NCBI GenBank assembly: GCA_019828545.1
Contig: JACVRA010000181.1
Location: forward strand, 1 to 64,000
DNA: 64,000 bases
Direction: 5' to 3'
From: Paracamarosporium sp. OC-R06-R3
Taxonomy: Eukaryota; Ascomycota; Dothideomycetes; Pleosporales; Didymosphaeriaceae
The notes under the pieces were generated by a model. The model was not told the origin of the DNA and did no database searches. It saw only the letters and a program-made list of their open reading frames with translations. Shown in pieces: positions 56,401 through 64,000 of the stretch. Both the position numbers and the translations under genes were made by a program. Numbering within the stretch: the first letter of the stretch is position 1; each line of letters begins with the position of its first letter.

Positions 56401-58000
56401 TTTGAAATAGTAGCGAATCGATCCTGGATGTCATTGGTGGATAATAACAACTGCTCCTCTGGAAATTGAGCTTTCACCTCGATGTTGATTGATGCAATCG
56501 CGGCGATCAGCGCAGTAGACAACAAAGCCCTGAGGCGCGTAAGGTTTGACTCAAGGAGCGAAGCTTTCATCGGCTGAGCAGCAGCTGTTGCTTGATCTTG
56601 AACCTTCTTGATCATGGTTGGCGACATGTACGACAAGGTCGAACTTAGATTCGCCTGTAGCAAGATGATATCCTTATCTAGTAATGCTGACAACGCTTGC
56701 GTGGGTTTTGGCTCTTCCTTCAAAAGGCCATCGATGTTGATTGTCAGGCTGTTTGTGAATGCGGTAAGCGCCTTATTCATGGCGGCATTCTGGGCAGATT
56801 CGAAAATGCTTCCGACATTAAGCGGTTCAGCATTATTGATTGCATCCGCGAAAATAGGCATAAAATCAGCAATGGAGCCGCCGGTGAGTTGAGAGCCAAC
56901 AGAAAGCGTCCTTGGCTGAACAAGGGCCTTAGACAGTCCGGTTCGAAGGAACTTGAAGTATTCGAGATAGGAGTCTTCAAAGTCCTCCAACAAAATGAAT
57001 GGCTTCGTGCCATCGGAAAGTCCATCACGCGCTGACTGCTTGAGCTTATCAGGAAGTATGAAGACCTGAACGGACTCAAAGAATGAGCGAAGCATCTGGC
57101 GAATGTTATTCCGATTGTTCACGGCAACGGAACTGCCCTTCTCATCATTCAATAGAAGCCTCTTGATCGAGTCCGCGGTGTCCTTCGCATTAAGACGGAA
57201 TTGGTTGAAGATGATGAAGAGATGGCCGAACAGAGGTTCAGAGGCGGCTGTATCTGTTCCATCGGCGGGATTAGAGGCCGGTGTCTCCGCAGAGCGCAGA
57301 CGCCGACCTGCTTCCGCCATCATACCCAGTTGAGAAAGAATCTCGTCGGTAAGGAGACCACCAGTACGATTGTATATGACCACACGTGATGTTACTAAAG
57401 CTGGACTGAACAGACCCATGTCATAGGAGCTACCGACCGCCCCTTGACCTTCGGTGTCGCAAAAGGATATCTTGATGCTCGAATTGGTTGCCTATTTGGG
57501 CATATACTTAGTTAATGTCTACAAGTCTCCATGTCATCTGAGCTTACCTCTACTATGGGTTCGTTCTCAAGAGCGGAGAACTGCGGCAAGCTGAGAAGTC
57601 TAGTGGGCACATAGATACCTTTCGTGAACGTCTCCATGCCGGGATACGTGGCAAAGAGCTCAGTCTTCTTACAACCAGCCAACAGGTTCATGAGGGTACT
57701 CTTGCCAGAGCGTGCGGGACCCATGACGCTGATTAGGTTCAGAGGGTCTTTGATAAGACCCACGAACTTGTTAGCAGGGTCCTCGATAACTCTCAGAGTG
57801 TATTGCTCCTCTCCACTGGGATTGTCTGCAGATTCCGAGACTAGCACCATATCCAACCACCTCATGGCGACTGAAGTCCCATCATCGGAGATAGCGGCGA
57901 GGTTTGTGGCTGAAAGTGCACCTAGAAAAACAATTCATGAGCATAGCGACAGTCACAAGGGACGATGATAGTAAAACAAAGACGCACCGCCAACGCTCAT
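53412..58000 (-). CDS. GBP-like large GTPase fused to an aerolysin-like beta-pore-forming domain (predicted 16 exons, 1246 aa)
   Basis: Predicted exons (minus): 58,000-57,988; 57,921-57,548; 57,491-55,866; 55,815-55,692; 55,629-55,259; 55,201-55,094; 55,038-54,919; 54,871-54,751; 54,687-54,623; 54,570-54,530; 54,473-54,410; 54,355-54,321; 54,269-54,005; 53,939-53,703; 53,644-53,543; 53,486-53,412. All phases agree. The P-loop GPARSGKSTLMNLL (residues 72-85) and switch DTEGQG (141-146) fit the guanylate-binding-protein/RHD3 class; a later LTGGSIADFMPIFADAINN block matches the GBP helical domain. The middle is helical. The last 260 or so residues are beta-strand- and Ser/Thr-rich (TDTETITNTTLVGA, TQVTTTFETNTTGQITL, PYTAKVRV, PYEVYVKGKWEG), the pattern of aerolysin/ETX-MTX2 pore formers. 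There is no signal peptide, so it should act inside the cell, perhaps at membranes. A split into two genes is the main alternative. Confidence 0.75.
54571..54622 (-). other. Predicted GC-AG intron linking the GTPase and pore-forming parts
   Basis: 52 bp. The donor reads tat|GCAAGT, the standard form of the rare GC-AG class, and the acceptor is ccaatag with a ctgac branch site 11 bp before it. Any GT donor here would put the next exon out of phase or into a stop. Confidence 0.6.
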
Positions 58001-60359
58001 CGTGTCAAGTGTTTGGTTATTCAAGTAGCAAGTAAACGTAGAAATTACTAAGTAACGCGAGAACAAAGCTGAGGTAAACGTTGAGTGATCCTATCGAGTT
58101 AGATGGATGTTGTTCAGACAACCCTTAGAACCCGAGATCACACACGGCTTTATTTATGGTGCAGATTTGAACATACAATGCATCGCTTCGACAACATAAT
58201 GATGCGTTTTGCTGTACGATAATTACAGTTAATTCAATCCAATACAATCTTGCATGAGTGCAAGGAAGAGTGCATCGTGTTCATACAACTACACCTTAGT
58301 TGTGGATTGAAAGACCTCGATACTCCTCACCAAAATGTTGTGGCACCGTGAAGCATTCACATGACAGTTACACTCACAAGGATCGTCCTGTGTAGCCCAA
58401 TGATGATTTTGCGACGTGCATTGCGATATGGACACCGAGTAGGGCCCCGAGTAGTTGATACTCAAAGCGCATACTTCAGCTTCAACTTTTCCGGTGGCGT
58501 CTCCGCATCGAGTGAACCGTGCACAACAATCAGCCATGCAGGCGCGTGCAGCTAGCCCTCGCATTGGGAGGCGACTGGTGATGCACTCCAACCTTGCCTC
58601 GCCGACTTACCTGCAAGTGCATGAGCATTTGCCGCTCCTATATGATTGGCTTTCTGACCTTTAGAGATACTCCAATGCAATGCCAAGAGCTGCATCTTCG
58701 AATAAGCGAACTGCATGTGGTAGAAGCCGAAGCCACCATAGTGGGGGGTATGATGTCGAACGACGCTTTTGCGAACTATAGGTTTACTTATGTGCCTATG
58801 AATTGTTGTGGATGTCTTCATTGAGCAGGTATGAACCCTTCCTTATTTTGTGCATGAAGTCTCATAACCTACGAGAAGCTGAGTTAGATCAAAACAAAAC
58901 CAACTAGATCAATGGACGAACGAAAGACGGCAACTTGATGACGGCGGGGGTGAGAGGTATGCTCTCCTCCCCACACGAATTGCATGTCTTTGTGCCAATA
59001 ACGGTTGATCGCGTGTCTTTCAATATCTCTTGCATTTTCCCCTCAGATGCCAAGGGGCAGTCATTCCTTTTTTGTGAGTCAACTATTGTCCATGCAAATT
59101 GGCTGGTACTAACACGAACCGAGCGCAATGATTTATGGTAGGGATTACGGTCAGGCCAAAGCGAGCTAGAGTCATTTATTCTCGAACAGGTCATAGTTTC
59201 GCGACAGCGGACACATTCTTTATATCAGCCGTGGACAAGGGTGTTGGATGCAGTGTAACCCTCTGTCCCCGAAGCCGAAACCTTACGCACAAAGAGAAGA
59301 ATATCATAGGAATCTGCCATATTGACTACTATATGTGCCCAGCTGAGCGTCTTCCTTATGGATTACGCAGGAGATAGCTTTTGCATCCCGGCCCGCTCAC
59401 TAAGCTCCCGAATACGAACTGTCTTTATATGTTTACCCCGCTGATAGCGAGCTAGACAGCTATCATATGATCGATTCAATTTCGGGCACGGTTTTGTGAA
59501 GCACCTGAGATGGTTGTTTGTCACGAGAGAGGCCATGTCAGAAAATGTTCGAGGTCGGCGTTGGAAGGTGTTTTCAACCGTCACTCGACTACGGTACATC
59601 ATATGCAACGGGATTGATGATGTTTACTAAAGCAAACAATTAGGATGTCGTGTTGCCAAAGAGCTCGCCATACCTACACTGGTGCGGGGCTGCCGGGATG
59701 TCGCCTAAGGCGTAAGCTAGGTCGATGGTGGCGTTCAAAAGCCTGCTCGTCTGGCTGCACCCCTATTCATCTACAACAGGTGATTTTTGCCCATTCTGAC
59801 CACAGAACGTAGAGAAAACAGGAAAAGAAAGCTCTGTAGAATAGTCATGGAGGCTCTAAAACCTGTACTAGAAAGTATCTATTGATTAATAGAGGATGCT
59901 ATCGTCCGATACGTGGAACACATGATGTAGCACATGCGCCTGCTGGCGAGGGTGGAGCTTATTTTGTATCTTGTTAGCATACACACAAGGGCAGGCTGTC
60001 TACCTTGCGAGTACGAAGCCTTCTACAACGCGCGAAACTATAAACAATCACCAAGGTCCTGATTAGTGTAAAGATATGTGCACAAGGCTTACTAAGAACG
60101 GGACGTTAAAATCTAGAGGACACAGCCACATCAACATCGCCCATTTTCACTTTGTACGTGGATGAAAATACTTGATTAAAGATGTTCAGCCTCGTTTCTT
60201 AGGCTGGACCCTGACAAATCGCAGTAGCAATATAGCCAGTAATAAGGAATCTAGAGTAAAACTATAGAGTGTCATTTACATTAACGTAATTTACGGGCGA
60301 GTAACTAGCAAAGGTAGGTGGCTAGCCTCGTAGTATGTGAGTAGTCTATGAAGTGTATA
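58001..60359. other. Long region without a supported gene
   Basis: 2.36 kb. Two minus-strand ORFs with several Cys (58,289-58,591, with CHVNASRCHN and CMADCCARFTRC; 58,904-59,194, with CNSCGEES) might be exons of a small Cys-rich protein, but I found no start with a signal peptide or convincing splice chain. The rest shows nothing I can support. The part just above 58,000 should hold the GTPase gene's promoter. Confidence 0.5.
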
Positions 60360-62286
60360 TTAGACAGCCCGGACTTCGGCCACTGCGCCCGACCGCTTCG
60401 AAGTGCCCTTACCAATCTGTTCCTGCCCTTTCTCAGACCCAGAATCATCCACTGAAGCCCCTTGAATAACATTGACGTCAATTTTTGTGCGCTCTTGATC
60501 GAGTATCTCCGCCTGCGTCTTCGCATATGACTCCCATGGGTGTTTCTGGGCTTCAAACATAGCGGGATCCTTAAAGAGATACGATAAGGTTATATAGATT
60601 CCTCCGCCCATGAAGACTGCAAAAAGCCAGCCAACCTTATAGAGGTTGATCCATCCGTCGGCAATGTTGGCTGTCTTATCAAATTGATAGGCGAGACCAG
60701 GACAGACGGGCCATACAGCCATGAAGTATGCGGCATAGGCTTTCCAGTTCCAACCTTTGTTGTACCAGTAGTCTGCGCGGTGTAAGACTCATATATTATA
60801 ACTCGAGAGTGACACTCTACCTTTGTTTGAACTGTACATGGATAGTACATCGACATTTCCTCTCCGCAAAAGATAGTCGCAGATTGCAATTGCAGGAATT
60901 GCCCCCAAGAATAAGCTGTAACCTGTCAAAAAGGTGAGATATGATTTGGCTGTTGCGAGGATGTGCCATGGTTGGATAATGAATCCGACTGTAAGCCCGA
61001 AGATCATCCCGCGGTTGATGTTAAGGTACTTGGGCACCAAGCAAGCGGAGTCAGCTCCAAACGAAATTAGATTAGCGGACAGGTTCTTAATCTGTTCGGA
61101 GATTGCCATAACAGACGCAAACAAGAAGATGGCAAAGCGTACGCCTCCGCTGTAGTTGTGCGTCAAAATGGCGTCGCACATGTCCCATAGATTCCAGTAT
61201 GTCACGCCATATTTATATGCTAGTGCATTGGTGCCAAGGATACCAATCATGCACAAAAGAGTCTTCCAGAACACGATAGTAAGGAACTGAGACCAGCCCA
61301 CGCTACCGGGAGTTTTGGCATACCGAGCGATGTCCGGGTTTGAGGCAACCATAGGCGAAAATTGGCCGATGATGCTTTGTACGGCGAAAACAAACGCCCA
61401 GCCTAGCGAAGATCCATGAAGTACCTCGGGGGTAGCATCATACGACGTGGCGCCTTTGCTGCCGACAATCATGCAGTAAATGAAAATGCCTATAGTGCAT
61501 GGAGGAACCACCAGTGCTTTGATGGTCCAGAGATGCCGCATCTTGTGGATTTTGAGGGCCATGGCTGGGTACGAGCAGATCCAGACAATAAAGCATGCAA
61601 CGAATTTGCGTGTTGTGATGTGAGCGCTCTCAGGTAGGGTGTTGGCCATCTTATACCACGAATCGCCGAAGACACATCTATATGAAGCATGTCAGCGAAC
61701 GATTGTTATGTCAAGTAGAGAAATCTCACCTTAATGCGACATCGAGAAACAAGGAGCTTTGATACACTGTCACACCAATCCAGAGGATTGCCACTACTGC
61801 GCGGGTAAAAACTGGAAATAGCGAACCATACAATCCTAAAAAAGATGTCTTAACAGTAAGTTCTCAAATACATTCCAAAACGATGAACTTACCAAATGAA
61901 ACGCGCTGCAGTGTTGGAAATCCGATGTGATATACAGCAGATTGCCTGGAATTGAAAGAGGTAGCAATACCACTTATGACAGAGCCCACGAAACATGCAA
62001 GTACTGCTTGCCACCAATTGATTTTCAGACTCAGCAATGAAGAGGCAGCAGCCCAACCACCAGACGTAAAACTATACGAGAACCATAGAGCGAAGTAGCT
62101 GAACCAAGTCCACGTGCGTTCCGAAGGTGGGGTAGGGTCCATATGCGCGTTCGACCAAATGAAGCCATGGTTAGAGGGCGCAAAATCGGATGACTGGACC
62201 TCGATGGCGTTCTTGAAACCTTCTTTGGTGGTGAGCGCGACTCTGGCGTTGTCGCGGAATTGCCTAAAGCTAGGCTTCTTCACCAT
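60360..62286 (-). CDS. NCS1-family nucleobase/allantoin permease (589 aa)
   Basis: Exons 62,286-61,893, 61,835-61,730, 61,677-60,821 and 60,772-60,360, with introns of 57, 52 and 48 bp, all GT-AG and in phase. Typical NCS1 blocks are present: a charged N-terminus, RTWTWFSYFALWFSYSF, SLKINWWQAVLACFVGS, GIATSFNSRQ, FIVWICSYPAMAL, FSPMVASNPDIARYAKTP, ISEQIKNLSANLISFGAD, INRGMIFGLTVGFIIQPW and ATAKSYLTFLTGYSLFLG. Relatives (Fur4, Dal4, Fui1) import uracil, allantoin, uridine or thiamine at the plasma membrane by proton symport. The blocks do not settle the substrate. ATG 62,286 is the first in frame and gives normal family length. The C-terminus is a charged cytosolic tail. Confidence 0.92.
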
Positions 62287-62985
62287 GATGGCGACCTGTT
62301 CGAAGTACTCTCTGGTGAAGGGTCTGAGCTTGCTTGCTATAGCGGTATGAAACACGACAGATTTGACACGGTAACACCTTGATATCCGTTGTAAACAGGA
62401 TGGTTATGTAGAGGATGGCGAGCTCCCTGCTTAGCCAGATAGAATGCTAGAAAATCGTTATCTGCCAAGCCCTTATCACAGTCAAATTGTGCCACATAGC
62501 TTGCACAGCTCCAGGCATCTGGAAACCTGGGGTACCGAATCCGCCAAGCGCTGCAAATGATCGGCACTGTGGGGTTTGCCAATCAGACAAGATAGGAGCC
62601 GGATTATACGGTGGTCAGATTCAGTATCGCCCCCAAGCAGGTCGATAGTGGAGAGAATGAAAGACCTCGGCCGAAGCGTTATCATCACTTTTGTCGGGAC
62701 GGATCGTAATCGAGGATACGTCGGCCGACGCTAAACCATTAGCGGCATAGTTTGGATTCTGAGAACCGATATCAACACTACTGCCACAAGAGTTGAAGGC
62801 TGCGTTGGAGAGGGCAACTAATGGATATCTAGATGCGTGAAGTAAGCAGAATTTTGTTGGCGCAGCTCCCTACATCCCGGTCTTCATTGCTCGGAGTTGC
62901 CTCCTTTGGTAAATAGCGCCCGTTCCTCTGCACAATAGCTACGGGCGCAGGCCTTAGGGTTAACATTTCAACCTCAAAAATGTTA
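62287..62985. other. Intergenic, upstream region of the permease gene
   Basis: About 700 bp with no supported gene. An 81-codon minus-strand ORF (62,337-62,582) overlaps the expected promoter and has no familiar motif. Confidence 0.5.
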
Positions 62986-63140
62986 AATCGATCGTCAGTT
63001 CAGATTGTGTGGCAGGAATCGATAAGGACAAGCAGACCAAGACTAAGGCTCTGCACAAAGGGAACTACCACAGTCTCAACGTATACATAGTCGAAGGCGC
63101 TAGTAGCGGATTAGGTTTCCGTCTTCCTTCAGTTGACGCA
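62986..63140 (+). pseudogene. Possible M43 (pappalysin-like) metalloprotease fragment
   Basis: A short plus-strand stretch reads TKALHKGNYHSLNVYIVE then LGFRLPS, which resembles the segment before the catalytic domain of fungal secreted M43 metalloproteases (K-x-L-x-x-G-x-Y-x-x-LN-[LV]-Y). No HExxH zinc site follows, so only a fragment remains. The match is short. Confidence 0.4.
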
Positions 63141-63242
63141 GGAGCTATCAGTCTAGCTTTATGTTATAGCCCGAGCACGACTTCAAGCACATTGGCATAT
63201 GAAATAGGTGTGTATCTTTCACATTTTCCAAGGCGGATATGA

Positions 63243-63650
63243 TAGCGGAGATAGTTTCAATAACATGGTGCCGTAAGAGGAGCCGTCGTACGCGGCTTTA
63301 GCAATTGTTGGGGTCTCAACAGCTGTTCAATAAAGAAACAATGCGACGGGAGCGGCAAAAAAAAAGTCAAAGACTTCGAAAGTGAACGCAAATTTGAGAA
63401 AAAGCACTACCAATTCGATAGATACATTGACTATAGTAACTGTGCGCACGTAGATACGCCTTTTCAACGTAGACACAGATGTATTCTGCTTCCAATAATA
63501 TGCTAGAAAAAAGAAAGGTACAAAGTGTAGAAAATTGGGTGCAAAGAACATTTGCCCTTAGTCTAGACCCCACGACCGCGTACGATCAAAACGCTCTTGA
63601 AATGTTTTGATTCGAAGTGTAAACTCACTATGATCCAGGAGTACGTCTTC
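63243..63650. other. Intergenic, no gene recognised
   Basis: About 400 bp, AT-rich, containing a run of nine A at 63,357-63,365. The short minus-strand ORFs here are featureless. Confidence 0.5.
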
Positions 63651-64000
63651 TTACACCGCTACGGGGATCGAGAACAAACCCATAGCGGCAGGACCAACAC
63701 TTGCTCCAATGTTAGCTTGGTGCATGGTCCTCGGACCAAACTCAAGCGGATAGTCGATAGCAGTGTGCATGACCATATAGTTTGCCCACATCACTATGTC
63801 GCCCTCGTCTGTCTTTGGGAGCAAGATGTATTCTGGCTTAAGTACCCTCTCTTGGATGGGCTTAAGGAAAGCTCGAATTTCTTCGACATTAGTGATGACT
63901 CGTGGTTCCTCAGTGAGCGAACACCGGAGGAACAGTTTTCGCACACATATGCCGTGGACTTGGAATGCGCGCTCGCCACTCACTGGGTTGACCCAAACCT
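63651..64000 (-). CDS. TauD/TfdA-family dioxygenase, C-terminal part (cut by the window edge)
   Basis: The last 116 or so codons of a minus-strand gene that begins beyond 64,000. VNPVSGERAFQVHG, the acidic-to-helical stretch EEIRAFLKPIQERVL, GDIVMWANYMVMHTAIDYP and PRTMHQANI follow the C-terminal order of alpha-ketoglutarate-dependent TauD enzymes: the distal iron-binding His lies in MHTAIDY and the 2-oxoglutarate-binding Arg in PRTMH. These Fe(II) enzymes hydroxylate taurine, other sulfonates or unrelated small acids; the substrate cannot be read from this part. Confidence 0.82.
   Translation of the reverse strand, partial: VWVNPVSGERAFQVHGICVRKLFLRCSLTEEPRVITNVEEIRAFLKPIQERVLKPEYILLPKTDEGDIVMWANYMVMHTAIDYPLEFGPRTMHQANIGASVGPAAMGLFSIPVAV

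Noticed and set aside
54593..58000. Model in which the GTPase gene ends at the stop at 54,593 and the pore-former is a separate gene
   Set aside because: No convincing separate start for the pore-forming part was found: the ATG in another frame near 54.79 kb needs exons with poor codon use, while the GC-AG join keeps well-coded frames in phase. It remains the main alternative.
58289..59194. Possible small secreted Cys-rich protein in pieces on the minus strand
   Set aside because: No ATG with a signal peptide and no consistent GT-AG chain could be found to join the Cys-containing ORFs.
1..64000. tRNA, rRNA and other structured RNA genes
   Set aside because: No cloverleaf with A- and B-box sequences or rRNA stretch was recognised by eye; a covariance-model scan would be needed to exclude them.

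Overview
The window is nuclear DNA of a filamentous ascomycete (Pezizomycotina; Sordariomycetes is a guess). The evidence is short GT-AG introns (about 46-157 bp), fungal-only families (Zn2Cys6, RTA1, HET/NB-ARC, LaeA-like methyltransferase, DUF3505, DUF3723) and a long AT-rich tract whose damage is all C-to-T/G-to-A, the mark of repeat-induced point mutation (RIP). All reading was done by eye; no database search was run.

Layout. (1) 1-19.4 kb is a RIP-ruined nest of repeats: a Ty3/gypsy relic on the minus strand (RT near 2.8 kb); a ruined gene (about 7.0-11.8 kb, minus) that joins a DUF3505-type zinc-finger N-terminus, a tyrosine-recombinase-like domain and a RecQ helicase; and a full-length chromodomain-type Ty3/gypsy element (11,879-18,432) with 240-bp LTRs and a perfect 5-bp target duplication, lying 86 bp upstream of that gene's start. 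A second DUF3505/recombinase gene (18.7-21.3 kb, minus) has a clean N-terminal half and a RIP-damaged C-terminal half. (2) 21.4-35 kb is accessory DNA: a DUF3723 remnant, an ankyrin pseudogene, a Cys-rich repeat pseudogene, and a 4.56-kb unit with about 446-bp terminal inverted repeats and TA on both sides that encloses a decayed HET-NB-ARC-TPR (NLR-type) gene. A two-exon orphan gene follows. (3) 36-51 kb carries mostly intact genes: LaeA-like methyltransferase, a small secreted protein, a 1326-aa secreted protein with two SGNH hydrolase domains around VCBS/FG-GAP-like repeats, an F-box-like protein, a secreted 345-aa protein, an RTA1 membrane protein and a Zn2Cys6 regulator. (4) 51.4-53.3 kb holds dehydrogenase and ankyrin relics. 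(5) 53.4-58.0 kb is a 16-exon minus-strand gene that appears to fuse a guanylate-binding-protein-like large GTPase to an aerolysin-like beta-pore-forming domain. (6) 58-64 kb has an NCS1 nucleobase permease, a metalloprotease relic and the 3' end of a TauD-type dioxygenase.

Themes. The left half is a hotspot for recombinase/helicase genes and immune-type cargo (NLR, ankyrin, DUF3723), much of it broken. The strongest candidate for an undescribed system is the GTPase/pore-former fusion. The second is the inverted-repeat unit carrying an NLR. All exon joins were chosen by splice signals, reading phase and codon use, so they are predictions until RNA data are seen.
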